This document shows, piece after piece, positions 15,933 through 25,104 of a stretch of DNA of 27,718 bases. The notes beneath the pieces were generated by a model. The model did not search any database. It saw only the letters and a list, made by a program, of their open reading frames with translations, and had not been told where the DNA came from. Origin of the DNA: an uncultured Mycoplasma sp. Its GTDB lineage: Bacteria; Bacillota_I; Bacilli_A; RF39; UBA660. Each line of letters opens with the position of its first letter. The first letter of the stretch is position 1. A program made the position numbers and the translations under genes. Where the stretch lies: positions 1 through 27,718 of the forward strand of contig CABUPU010000015.1 in the NCBI GenBank assembly GCA_902493595.1. Direction: 5' to 3'.

Positions 15933-15956
15933 AAAAAAGCTTCAAAAGAAGCTTTT
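15933..15956. terminator. Bidirectional terminator between the ABC-F gene and the endolysin
   Basis: Stem AAAAGCTTC / GAAGCTTTT with loop AAAA; A and T flanks allow use on both strands between the convergent genes. Confidence 0.85.
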
Positions 15957-15957
15957 A

Positions 15958-16803
15958 TTATTTTATAATCAACTTTTGTCCTTTAAATATTAAATTTGGA
16001 TTATTACCTATAATACCTTTATTATCATCGTATATTTTTTGCCATGTAGTATTATATTTTTCAGCTATTGAAGATAAGTTATCTCCACTTTTTACTATAT
16101 AAGTAATAGGAGTTTTTTCTGGTTCCTTAACTTCATTTCTATCATCCCATGCATTTAATTTATTATATTTCATAATACTTGGATAATCCTTGTATGAATA
16201 ATTTTGATCAACTACTTTACCAGCAATAGTATTTCCCCTAATTAAATTAGTTTCTCCTCCATATTGCCACATTCCATAATTTCCATAAGTGTTTCTACTA
16301 GGCATTTCATTTCCCCAATAGGCAAGCCAGTAATCATATTTTTTGGACAACTTACCATAATCCATTTTATTATTGGCCCAATCTAAATTACAGTATACTC
16401 CAACATAACCACCAACACTTTCTATATATTCGCAAAAACCTCTAATTGCATCATTAATTGCATTTTTACTTACCTTATTCTGATATACAGTATCTTCTAC
16501 ATCCATATATATAGGATATTCAAAAGTTTTACCTTTCAAACAATTATTATATAAAAATTCCGCTTCTTTCTTTCCTTCTTCATAACTAGTTGCTCTTGAA
16601 AAATAATAAGCACCAACATTTAATCCACTTTTCTTTGCATTCCTGTATAATTCTTCAAATCTGTCATCTTTTGCCTTACCCTTAGCACTTCCATATCCAG
16701 TAAAAGCACCTCTTATAATTGCAAAACTAACACCTTCATCTTTCGCTTTATCCAAATTTATTCCATTTTGAAATGTACTTATATCTATTCCAAACTGTTT
16801 CAT
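15958..16803 (-). CDS. GH25 lysozyme with C-terminal LysM (endolysin)
   Basis: The 281-aa protein has a GH25 muramidase domain (about 1-205). It shows FGIDISTFQNG with Asp7 and the catalytic pair Asp101/Glu103 in YMDVEDTVY. It also has YVGVYCNLDW, YDYWLAYWG and GMWQYGG. A linker follows, then one LysM peptidoglycan-binding repeat (about 234-281, YIVKSGDNLSSIAEKYN). It would hydrolyse the MurNAc-GlcNAc link. It has no signal peptide, and a holin gene lies 11 bp upstream on the same strand, so export by the holin is likely. GGAGG precedes the ATG. No other phage genes are close by. Confidence 0.92.
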   Translation of the reverse strand: MKQFGIDISTFQNGINLDKAKDEGVSFAIIRGAFTGYGSAKGKAKDDRFEELYRNAKKSGLNVGAYYFSRATSYEEGKKEAEFLYNNCLKGKTFEYPIYMDVEDTVYQNKVSKNAINDAIRGFCEYIESVGGYVGVYCNLDWANNKMDYGKLSKKYDYWLAYWGNEMPSRNTYGNYGMWQYGGETNLIRGNTIAGKVVDQNYSYKDYPSIMKYNKLNAWDDRNEVKEPEKTPITYIVKSGDNLSSIAEKYNTTWQKIYDDNKGIIGNNPNLIFKGQKLIIK

Positions 16804-16814
16804 AATTCACCTCC

Positions 16815-17090
16815 TTAATTAAATTTAATTAAATCTAGTAACTTGTCCCAATCAATTTTACTCATATTGTGTAAAATATCATAGGTACCACCTGCAGTAA
16901 TTCCCGATAACGTGAGCGCTAAGGAAAAATCTTTTGTTATCAAGTAATGTATGAGTGCTGCAAGTAAACCTATTAATAAATTTTGTAATGGAATCAAATT
17001 GTTGTTAAACCATGGAACCCTCTTTGCAATTATGCCACAAATAAATGTAACAACAATTGCAAGTATTCCAATTATGTATGATGTATCCAT
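16815..17090 (-). CDS. Holin-like small membrane protein
   Basis: 91 aa with hydrophobic segments at about 4-22 and two more at about 31-47 and 53-70, a short polar link between them, and a charged end (KIDWDKLLDLIKFN). The middle reads IPLQNLLIGLLAALIHYLIT, then ALTLSGITAGGTYDIL, as in phage holin families of Firmicutes. It lies directly before a signal-less GH25-LysM endolysin, which fits a holin function: pore formation to let the enzyme reach the wall. GAGGTGA precedes the ATG. Confidence 0.8.
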   Translation of the reverse strand: MDTSYIIGILAIVVTFICGIIAKRVPWFNNNLIPLQNLLIGLLAALIHYLITKDFSLALTLSGITAGGTYDILHNMSKIDWDKLLDLIKFN

Positions 17091-17149
17091 ATTATCACCT
17101 CATTTTAATATATTAAAAAAAACGATTTGAGGTAATAATGATTGACCAT

Positions 17150-17174
17150 AAAAAAGAAGTATTTTTCATACTTC
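17150..17174 (-). terminator. Terminator after the second murE gene
   Basis: Minus-strand stem GAAGTAT-GAAAA-ATACTTC with T6, overlapping the TGA stop at 17166-17168. Confidence 0.8.
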
Positions 17175-18596
17175 AAGTTTTTTTCTTTCCTTTATACATT
17201 TTTTAGCTTCTTCAATGTCATTAAAATATATTTTACCATCTTTTAATGTCTCATAAGTTTCATTACCTTTTCCAAGAATTAAAATCATATTATCTTTCTC
17301 GGCCATATCAATAGCCCTTTTTATTGCTTCCCCTCTATCTACAACAACTTCAAATTTATCTTTCTTATCCATTACCTCACTAGTTAAATCATTTATTATA
17401 TCGATTGGATCCTCACTTCTAGGATCTTCATAAGTAAATATTACGTAATCAGCATTATCAACAAGAATTTTACCCATGATAGGCCTTTTTGTTTTATCAC
17501 GCTCACCAGCAGAACCAGCAACTATAATAGTTTTATTTGCTTCTAATGTTTTAGTAAGAAGAAATAAATTTAAATATCCATTTGGAGTATGTGCATAATC
17601 CACTATAACTTTAAAATCTTGTCCTAAATCAATATTAGTCATCCTACCATCCACATATAATTTTTTATAATCAAGTTTATCTATATCAACTCCCATAATC
17701 AACAATACACTAAGTGCAGCAGTTAAATTATATACATTAAACATACCTAGTAAAGGAGAATTAATTTTATATGTTTTATCCTTATATGTAATAGTAAATA
17801 AAGTATAATCATGATTTATAACAACATCAGAAAACCTAACATCTGCTTTTTTATTACTACCATAATAAATGACTTTTCCATTACATTTTTTAAAAATCTC
17901 CTCTGAATACTTATCATCTATATTTAAAAATGAATAACCATTTTTCTTAGTTTGTTCAAATAAAATACACTTTGCATTCATATAATTTTCCATAGATTTA
18001 TGAAAATTTAAATGTTCATGAGTAAGATTTGTAAATATAGTATAATCAAATTCAATATTTTTACATCTTCCTTGAGCAAGTGCCTCACTAGCAGCTTCCA
18101 TACAAACATACTTACAATCATTTAGATAAAAATTATTTAAAAACCTATGCAAATGCTCAGGAGTAGGAGTAGTATTATTAGATTTATCAGTATAAGTTCC
18201 ACAACAAACTCCATTCGTACCAATATAGCCACATTTACTAACTTGATTTAAAAGCTCATATAGTATAGTTGATGTACTTGTTTTTCCGTCAGTTCCAGTA
18301 ACACCTATCATAGTCATTTTCTTACTTGGATAATCATAGAATTTAAAAGCCATATCAGAAAGCGCTTCATTCGTATTATCAACAACTATTTGTGGCAAAC
18401 TCGAATTAACTTTATGATCAACCACTAACGCAGATGCACCTTTTTCTAATGCCTCATTTACATAATCATGCCTATCTACATTAAATCCCTTTATACAAAA
18501 GAACAAATCTCCCTTATTTAATTCCTTTGTATTTGTTTTTATATCTTGAACCTCTGTTTCATACTCTGTATCAAATACTTGATTAAGTTTTTTCAT
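17166..18596 (-). CDS. Second MurE-family ligase with divergent active-site motifs
   Basis: A 476-aa Mur ligase of the MurE family, presumably joining an amino acid to UDP-MurNAc-Ala-Glu. I start at ATG 18596 (GGTGA upstream); the longer GTG start at 18623 would overlap the promoter. The ATP loop is TGTDGKT (100-106), with Asp in place of the usual Asn. MEAASEAL (166-173) stands where MEVSSHAL is usual. The carbamylation lysine is Lys209 (MNAKC). VDYAHTPNG and SAGERDKTKR are conserved. The amino-acid motif reads EDPR (390-393) instead of DNPR. These changes relative to the MurE at 12900 suggest a different substrate or role, such as another third residue or a salvage step. The start is divergent from helD. 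Confidence 0.82.
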   Translation of the reverse strand: MKKLNQVFDTEYETEVQDIKTNTKELNKGDLFFCIKGFNVDRHDYVNEALEKGASALVVDHKVNSSLPQIVVDNTNEALSDMAFKFYDYPSKKMTMIGVTGTDGKTSTSTILYELLNQVSKCGYIGTNGVCCGTYTDKSNNTTPTPEHLHRFLNNFYLNDCKYVCMEAASEALAQGRCKNIEFDYTIFTNLTHEHLNFHKSMENYMNAKCILFEQTKKNGYSFLNIDDKYSEEIFKKCNGKVIYYGSNKKADVRFSDVVINHDYTLFTITYKDKTYKINSPLLGMFNVYNLTAALSVLLIMGVDIDKLDYKKLYVDGRMTNIDLGQDFKVIVDYAHTPNGYLNLFLLTKTLEANKTIIVAGSAGERDKTKRPIMGKILVDNADYVIFTYEDPRSEDPIDIINDLTSEVMDKKDKFEVVVDRGEAIKRAIDMAEKDNMILILGKGNETYETLKDGKIYFNDIEEAKKCIKERKKLEV

Positions 18597-18611
18597 AAAA
18601 TCACCATTAAT

Positions 18612-18620
18612 ATTATACCA
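18612..18620 (-). promoter_or_regulatory. Extended -10 promoter of the second murE
   Basis: Minus strand TGGTATAAT, the same extended -10 as at 2635, 15 bp before the ATG at 18596. The leader would be very short. Confidence 0.5.
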
Positions 18621-18721
18621 CACTTTACTTACTAATAAAAATATTGTAAAATAAAATTACAAAACATTTTAACAATAGGTGGACTTTTATTAAGTGCGCT
18701 TTTTGTCGTGTAGGAGGTTGT

Positions 18722-20725
18722 ATGGCGATAAATGAAAATGATTTAAATCAAGAAAAAGCTTATTTAAACATAGTTAACAAAGAACTAAAAGAAAAAATAA
18801 GCGATATTGGGGTTTCACTCTATCAACAAGAAGAAAAAATAAACGAGTTTAAAAAATATACATGGAATAGCAAAGCAGGAATGGATAAAGTAGAAGTAAA
18901 TGCTGCTATATTAGAAAACGATTTAGAAGTTGAATTGCTTACAATGAGAGGTTTGTATTTAAAAAAATTACTAAAAAGCGAATCAAGCCCCTATTTTGGA
19001 AGAGTAGATTTTAACGGGGACAAGATATATATCGGTTTAACATATCTTGATAAAAACTACGATCACCTAATTTATGATTGGAGAAGTCCTATATCAAATC
19101 TATTTTATGAATGTGAAATAGGAAATGCAGAATATGAAGCCAAAGAAGGAACAATAAAAGGAATTATGACCAAAAAAAGGCAATATAAAATAGAAGATGG
19201 TAAACTAATAAGAGTATTTGACAGCAACCTAAATATAGTAGATGATCTCTTACAAGAAGTGCTAGGAAATGAATCATCTGATAAGATGAAAAATATTGTT
19301 GATACAATACAAAAAGAACAAAACGAAATAATAAGAGATGTAGCCCATAAAAATTTAATAGTAGAAGGTATAGCCGGTTCTGGAAAAACTTCAGTTGCAT
19401 TACACAGAATCGCATTTTTACTATATAAAATAAATAATTTAAAATCAAAAGATATTCTAATTCTATCTCCAAATAATGTATTTAGTGAATATATTTCAAA
19501 TGTACTTCCGGAATTAGGAGAAGATAATACTCAAAATACTACTTGGAGTGATTTTGCAAATTCATTTATAAAAGAGTATAAAGGTGTAGAAAGCTTTACT
19601 AATTTTGTAAAAAGATATTATGAAAAAGAAAACATTAATGACTTTTCCAAAATAAAATTAAGTGACGAATTTAAGGATATAATAGATGAATATATAGCAA
19701 AATTCACAAAAAACGTAGAATTCACAAGCGGAATAGAATGCAAATATAAAGATTATGACATAGATACTTTAAATAAATTACTACACGAAAGATATAGTAC
19801 AATCCCTTTATTTGGTAGAATAGAATTAATAAGTGAAAATATTGCTAACTATAATGATGGAGGAAAATACAAAAATAAATATATTAAAGAATTATTAACA
19901 AGATTAAATGTTTCTAAAGATTACAAAAAAATATATAAGGGCTTATTTGAAACAGAAGAATTTATAAAAAAATATGGAATAATCGATACCAGTTACATAA
20001 ATGACAAAATAATTAATTATGATGATTCACTAATATTTATTTATATGAAGGGTTTACTAGAGGGATTTCCATATAATGGAATTATGAAACAAATAGTAGT
20101 AGACGAAGCTCAAGATTATACACCTTTACAATATTTTATATTAAAGACGATATTTAAAAACGCATCATTTACAATCTTAGGAGATGTAAACCAAACAATA
20201 AATCCATATTACAAATACGATACACTAAAAAAATTAGACAAAATATTTACTAGTAGAACAGCTAATTTAAGATTAACTAAAACATATAGATCAAGTAAAG
20301 AAATTATAGAATATACAAATAAAATTCTAAACTTAGATTTCGTAAGTGCAATAAGAAATAACAATGATATACCAGTTGTTTTTAAAAAAGAAAAAAATAT
20401 AAAAGAAGATTTAATAAAAAATATAAACAACCTAAAAAATAAATATAAATCAATTGCAGTAATAACTAAGAATGATAAAGAAGCAAATAAAATATATAAT
20501 TTACTTAAAAATGATTTAGATATTAGTTTAATAAAAACAGATTCAAATATATTTGATAGAAATCTAGTAGTAGTACCATCCTATGTATCAAAAGGTTTAG
20601 AATTTGATTCAGTAATAATATATACAGAAAAAGATAACAAATATACTGATGATGAAAAATACTTATATTATGTTTCATGTACTAGATGCCAACACGAACT
20701 TGTAATTTATAATCAAGAAGATTGA
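18722..20725 (+). CDS. helD: HelD, UvrD-like helicase that recycles RNA polymerase
   Basis: The 667-aa protein has a coiled N-terminal arm (about 1-85), then YFGRVDF, YIGLTYL and YDWRSPISNLFYE, which are typical of HelD. Walker A is GIAGSGKT (216-223), followed by SVALHRIAFLLYK; motif II is VDEAQD (460-465). Later motifs include LTKTYRSS and SKGLEFDSVIIYT, with YYVSCTRC near the end. HelD inserts into RNA polymerase and releases stalled or idle enzyme from nucleic acid using ATP. Bacillus HelD is about 770 aa, so this is a shorter form. A strong AGGAGG lies before the ATG. It is divergent from the second murE gene. Confidence 0.9.
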   Translation: MAINENDLNQEKAYLNIVNKELKEKISDIGVSLYQQEEKINEFKKYTWNSKAGMDKVEVNAAILENDLEVELLTMRGLYLKKLLKSESSPYFGRVDFNGDKIYIGLTYLDKNYDHLIYDWRSPISNLFYECEIGNAEYEAKEGTIKGIMTKKRQYKIEDGKLIRVFDSNLNIVDDLLQEVLGNESSDKMKNIVDTIQKEQNEIIRDVAHKNLIVEGIAGSGKTSVALHRIAFLLYKINNLKSKDILILSPNNVFSEYISNVLPELGEDNTQNTTWSDFANSFIKEYKGVESFTNFVKRYYEKENINDFSKIKLSDEFKDIIDEYIAKFTKNVEFTSGIECKYKDYDIDTLNKLLHERYSTIPLFGRIELISENIANYNDGGKYKNKYIKELLTRLNVSKDYKKIYKGLFETEEFIKKYGIIDTSYINDKIINYDDSLIFIYMKGLLEGFPYNGIMKQIVVDEAQDYTPLQYFILKTIFKNASFTILGDVNQTINPYYKYDTLKKLDKIFTSRTANLRLTKTYRSSKEIIEYTNKILNLDFVSAIRNNNDIPVVFKKEKNIKEDLIKNINNLKNKYKSIAVITKNDKEANKIYNLLKNDLDISLIKTDSNIFDRNLVVVPSYVSKGLEFDSVIIYTEKDNKYTDDEKYLYYVSCTRCQHELVIYNQED

Positions 20726-20750
20726 CTAACAAATAAAAACAGATTATAAT
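20722..20750 (+). promoter_or_regulatory. Promoter of the surface protein gene
   Basis: TTGACT (20722-20727), 17-bp spacer, TATAAT (20745-20750). The -35 overlaps the helD stop codon. Confidence 0.8.
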
Positions 20751-20776
20751 TAACTGAGAATAGGAGATGTTTGAAT

Positions 20777-22387
20777 ATGAAGAAAATTAAGTTATTATTA
20801 TTTCTTGTAACACTTTTTTCAGTAATAAATGTAAGTGCATTAACAAGTAAAGAAAGGTTGCAATCATATAAAGAAAAGCTATCTAATTATGAGTTTAATT
20901 TTAAATATGTTAATCAATCTGAAAATATTAAGTTAATTGAAGAAAAAAATAAAGGTACCATGTTAGGAGTTAAAGAAAACATACAAAGATATTTCTTTAA
21001 TGGTTTAATTAGAAGTGATATAGAAAGAATAATTAAATTAACTAATGAAGATGGAATAGATATTGATTGTTATCGTAAAGGTCAAACTTATACAATCTAT
21101 GAAAATAATCAAACTCATACAGGTATAGCAGACAAAGATTTTTGTAATGTAATAATATTTGATTTTAATGGAGAAAATACCGGTATTATTAAAATAAATG
21201 GTTCTATAGAAGAAGTAAAAGGGGATGCTTTGGTACAAAAAAGAGCATCTAACATAATTAAGAATTTAGTTGGAAATGTATATATTACAGATATCGATAT
21301 GGTTAACCACTACATAAATTACAAATCCGATTCATCAACATTCTTTGCAGGTAATAATGCAATAAAAGAATTTGCAAAATTAAAAAAAGCAAGTGAAGAA
21401 AACCCAGATTTAGATTTCTTTGTTGGTTATGAAGATACAAGAAGAGGAGATTATTTTATATCTTTTGCAGAAGGTGTAACATATATATCAAAAGATGGAA
21501 TTATTTATGGATTTAGCGTTAATACTTACAATTGCGCAAACATGTTTTTCGTACCAGTTGGTACAAAAATTGAAGATTATAAAACAGTTTTAGAAAATAG
21601 AATTAAAAATTATATTAAAGATGAAAATATCACAATAAAGGTAAGTGATTTAGAAGAGTCATATAATGCAGATGTTGCAAATTATTTGCCAAATATGCTT
21701 GGAATAAAAGTAGAAGATTATTATAAAATGGTAAATACAACATTTGAAAAAGAATTAGAAAAAGCTAATGATAATGATAGAGTATATTTAGAACAAAATG
21801 GACAAGCAATAATGATGAAAGCTTATAAACTTACTATAAATGATACTGAATATGAAATTGGTATAGCAGAACTTGATGAAAAAATTAATGAATTTGGAAA
21901 AATATTATCAATTGATAATAAAACAGGAATAATTATAAGAACTGGTTCTAGTAACGTTCCATTAGATGCATCTATTTTAGTAGATAAATACGAATTAAAT
22001 GAAAAAGAAATTGAATATTTAACTAATATTGGATACGAAAGTATAAATTCATATAATTTAAAATTATATTCAAAAATATTAGATAAAGTAATTAGTGAGT
22101 TTAATAATAAAAGTGAAATATTAATACCAATAGATAATATAGATACAACAGATTTAAAAGTAATATATTTAAGTGATGATGGAAAAACACATGAAACATA
22201 TGATATTAAAAAAGTAACTTACGAAGGTAAAAATTATATATCATTTAGTACAGGACATTTTAGTAATTATGTATTAGTACAATCTACTATTAAAAATCCA
22301 AATACTGGTGATAATATATATTACTTATTCATATTACTAACAATAAGTATATTAGGAACATTATATATAAAGAAAAAATGCAATTAA
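20777..22387 (+). CDS. Secreted surface protein with NPNTG-type sorting signal
   Basis: From ATG 20777 (AGGAG 10 nt upstream; TTG 20771 is possible) the protein is 536 aa. It has a signal peptide (MKKIKLLLFLVTLFSVINVSA). The C-terminus reads NPNTGDN followed by a hydrophobic helix (YYLFILLTISILGTLYI) and KKK. This is the layout of a sortase cell-wall anchor, with NPNTG in place of LPxTG. The central 480 residues are rich in Asn, Lys, Asp and Ile and match no domain that I know. The last extracellular part (HETYDIKKVTYEGKNYISFS, then GHFSNYVLVQ) resembles a beta-sandwich repeat common before sorting signals in gut Firmicutes. It is probably displayed at the cell surface. Confidence 0.75.
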   Translation: MKKIKLLLFLVTLFSVINVSALTSKERLQSYKEKLSNYEFNFKYVNQSENIKLIEEKNKGTMLGVKENIQRYFFNGLIRSDIERIIKLTNEDGIDIDCYRKGQTYTIYENNQTHTGIADKDFCNVIIFDFNGENTGIIKINGSIEEVKGDALVQKRASNIIKNLVGNVYITDIDMVNHYINYKSDSSTFFAGNNAIKEFAKLKKASEENPDLDFFVGYEDTRRGDYFISFAEGVTYISKDGIIYGFSVNTYNCANMFFVPVGTKIEDYKTVLENRIKNYIKDENITIKVSDLEESYNADVANYLPNMLGIKVEDYYKMVNTTFEKELEKANDNDRVYLEQNGQAIMMKAYKLTINDTEYEIGIAELDEKINEFGKILSIDNKTGIIIRTGSSNVPLDASILVDKYELNEKEIEYLTNIGYESINSYNLKLYSKILDKVISEFNNKSEILIPIDNIDTTDLKVIYLSDDGKTHETYDIKKVTYEGKNYISFSTGHFSNYVLVQSTIKNPNTGDNIYYLFILLTISILGTLYIKKKCN

Positions 22388-22408
22388 ACTATTTTTTCTA
22401 TAAAAATA

Positions 22409-22437
22409 TTGAAAATAAGCAAAAAAAGTATTATAAT
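22409..22437 (+). promoter_or_regulatory. Promoter of the leuS T-box leader
   Basis: TTGAAA (22409-22414), 17-bp spacer, TATAAT (22432-22437). The T-box starts about 20 nt further on. Confidence 0.85.
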
Positions 22438-22458
22438 CACATCATATTTATTTTGCAA

Positions 22459-22641
22459 TGAAGAGAAATAGTAATAAATGATTTACTTAAAGAGAGTTAG
22501 TGGCAGGTGTAAACTAATAGTAATAGTTTATGAATTAAACTTGGAGCAAAATCGGATAAAACCGTTATAAAATGAGAGCATAAAATCTATGAACTAAGGT
22601 GGTACCGTTCAAGTTGAACCCTTAGATTATAGATTTTTTTT
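22459..22641 (+). promoter_or_regulatory. T-box riboswitch of leuS (specifier UUA, Leu)
   Basis: The T-box sequence AAGGTGGTACCG is at 22596-22607. The terminator arms AAATCTAT...CTAAGG and CCTTAG...ATAGATTT (about 22583-22599 with 22619-22636) end in T8 at 22634-22641. Stem I begins near 22460 with GAAGAGAAATAGTAA. The likely specifier is TTA at 22535-22537 (in GAATTAAAC), a Leu codon that fits the downstream leuS. Uncharged tRNA-Leu would stabilise the antiterminator and switch the gene on. Confidence 0.92.
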
Positions 22642-22651
22642 AGGAGGAAAT

Positions 22652-25048
22652 ATGTATAATTTTAAAGAAATCGAAAAAAAATGGCAAAATTATTGGGATA
22701 AGAACAACAGTTTTAAAACAAGCGATGACATGAGTAAAAAGAAATTTTATGGACTTGTTGAATTTCCATATCCAAGTGGTGCAGGAATGCATGTGGGACA
22801 CATAAAAGCATATAGTGGCCTTGAAGTTATAGCAAGAAAAAGAAGAATGGAAGGATATAACGTATTATTTCCTATTGGCTTTGATGCTTTCGGACTTCCT
22901 ACTGAAAACTATGCAATAAAGACAAAAACTCACCCCAGAATAGTAACTGATAACAATATAAAAAGATTTACAGAGCAATTAAAAAAAGTTGGTTTTTCAT
23001 TTGACTTTTCAAGAGCAATAGATACATCAGAAGAAAAATATTACAAATGGACACAATGGATATTCCTAAAAATGTATGAAAAAGGTCTTGTATTTAAAGA
23101 CAATACCTATGTTAACTATTGCCCTAGTTGTAAAGTAGTACTATCAAATGAAGATAGCCAAGGAGGAAAATGTGATATATGTCATTCAGATATTATTCAA
23201 AAACAAAAATTGGTATGGTATTTAAGAATAACAGAATATGCTGATAAATTACTTGATGGACTAAAAGAAGTAGATTATTTACCAAATATAAAACTTCAAC
23301 AAGAGAACTGGATAGGTAAAAGCACTGGTGCATTTGTTGATTTTAAATTAAAAGAAGTAGATGAAACCTTAAGAATATATACAACTAGATGTGATACATT
23401 ATTTGGAGTAACATTTATGGTTATCGCACCGGAACATCCTATAATAACTAAATATAAAGATAGAATTTCAAACATAAATACAGTTAAAGAATATCAAGAA
23501 AAAGCAAGTAAAAAAACTGAATTTGAAAGAACTCAACTTATAAAAGACAAAACAGGAGTTAAAATAGAAGGAATAACAGCAATAAATCCAGTAAACAAAA
23601 AAGAAATACCAATATATATATCAGATTATGTAATGATGAACTATGGAACAGGTGCAATTATGGCAGTGCCTGCACACGATATGAGAGATTATGAATTTGC
23701 ACAGAAGTTTAATATAGACATTATACCAGTTATAAAAGGTGATACAAAAGATGGCGCATATATTGGTGATGGTATTCATATAAATTCAGAATTCCTAAAT
23801 AATTTAAACAAAGAAGATGCAATAGAAAAAATGCTTTTATATTTAAAAGAAAATGGTATTGGAGAAAAAGGTGTTCAATATAAGATGAAAGATTGGGCAT
23901 TCAATAGACAAAGATATTGGGGAGAACCAATTCCAATAATTTATTGTAATAAATGTGGAACAGTACCAGTTCCATATGAACAACTTCCACTAAAATTACC
24001 TAATATAACAAACTTTGAACCAGGAACAAATGGAGAAAGCCCACTTGCTAAAATTAGTGAATTCGTTAATTGTAAATGTCCAAAATGTGGTAGTGATGCA
24101 AAAAGAGAAACAGATACTATGCCACAATGGGCTGGATCCTCTTGGTATTATTTAAGATATATAGATCCATTAAATGATAAATGTTTTGCAGATTACGATA
24201 AACTAAAATATTGGTTACCAGTTGATTGGTATAATGGCGGAATGGAACATGTTACAAGACACCTAATATATTCGAGATTTTGGCATAAATTTCTATATGA
24301 CCTAAACGTAGTCCCAACAAAAGAACCATATAAAAGAAGAACTGCACAAGGTTTAATACTTGGACCAGATGGAGAAAAAATGAGCAAATCAAGAGGAAAT
24401 GTAATTGATCCACTGGACATAATAGAAGAATATGGTGCAGATACACTTAGAACTTATGTGCTTTTTATGGGAGATTATAGTGTAGAATGTCCTTGGAATG
24501 AAGATGCAATAAAAGGAGTATTTAGATTCCTAGATAGAGTGTATAACTTAAAAAATAGAGTAAAAGAAGATAATAATTATACAAAATCACTTGAAATTAT
24601 AATAAACAAAACAATAAAAAAAGTTTCAAATGACATAGAAAACATGAAATTTAATACAGCAATAGCAGAACTTATGAAACTAATAAACGCATATTACGAA
24701 TTAGAAAACATAACTACAAAAGATTATGAAACACTAATCAAATTATTATATCCATTCGCACCTCACATAACAGAAGAATTAAATAAAGAAGTTTTAAACA
24801 AAGATTCCTTAGTATATTCTAGTTATCCAACATATGAAGAAGAAAAAACAAAAGAAGATACATTTGAAATGATCATTCAAGTAAATGGCAAATTAAGAGA
24901 TAAAATAATAACTAAAACAGATATTACGGAAGAAGAAATGAAATCACTTGCACTTAATTCAGAAACTATAAAAAAATATACACTTGATAAACAAATAATC
25001 AAAATAATAGTAGTAAAAGGAAAACTTATAAATATAGTAGTAAACTAG
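22652..25048 (+). CDS. leuS: Leucyl-tRNA synthetase
   Basis: The 798-aa length fits bacterial LeuRS. It charges tRNA-Leu with leucine. The class I motifs are PYPSGAGMHVGH (HVGH at 47-50) and KMSKS at 576-580. A zinc-like Cys set CPSC...CDIC lies around residues 158-180, and a second one (CNKC...CKCPKC) around 430-480. The CP1 editing domain has TTRCDTLFGVTFMVIAPEHP and GTGAIMAVPAHD. The C-terminal part has the usual IIQVNGKLRDK. AGGAGG precedes the ATG. It is controlled by the T-box in front and followed by a terminator that contains its stop codon. Confidence 0.97.
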   Translation: MYNFKEIEKKWQNYWDKNNSFKTSDDMSKKKFYGLVEFPYPSGAGMHVGHIKAYSGLEVIARKRRMEGYNVLFPIGFDAFGLPTENYAIKTKTHPRIVTDNNIKRFTEQLKKVGFSFDFSRAIDTSEEKYYKWTQWIFLKMYEKGLVFKDNTYVNYCPSCKVVLSNEDSQGGKCDICHSDIIQKQKLVWYLRITEYADKLLDGLKEVDYLPNIKLQQENWIGKSTGAFVDFKLKEVDETLRIYTTRCDTLFGVTFMVIAPEHPIITKYKDRISNINTVKEYQEKASKKTEFERTQLIKDKTGVKIEGITAINPVNKKEIPIYISDYVMMNYGTGAIMAVPAHDMRDYEFAQKFNIDIIPVIKGDTKDGAYIGDGIHINSEFLNNLNKEDAIEKMLLYLKENGIGEKGVQYKMKDWAFNRQRYWGEPIPIIYCNKCGTVPVPYEQLPLKLPNITNFEPGTNGESPLAKISEFVNCKCPKCGSDAKRETDTMPQWAGSSWYYLRYIDPLNDKCFADYDKLKYWLPVDWYNGGMEHVTRHLIYSRFWHKFLYDLNVVPTKEPYKRRTAQGLILGPDGEKMSKSRGNVIDPLDIIEEYGADTLRTYVLFMGDYSVECPWNEDAIKGVFRFLDRVYNLKNRVKEDNNYTKSLEIIINKTIKKVSNDIENMKFNTAIAELMKLINAYYELENITTKDYETLIKLLYPFAPHITEELNKEVLNKDSLVYSSYPTYEEEKTKEDTFEMIIQVNGKLRDKIITKTDITEEEMKSLALNSETIKKYTLDKQIIKIIVVKGKLINIVVN

Positions 25049-25068
25049 TATTCATTACTAGTTTTTTT
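25043..25068 (+). terminator. Terminator after leuS
   Basis: Stem AACTAGT / ACTAGTT with a 7-nt loop, then a T-run. It includes the leuS stop codon. Confidence 0.85.
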
Positions 25069-25104
25069 CATTTTATTATTATATAATTAAAATGGAGGTA
25101 TAAA

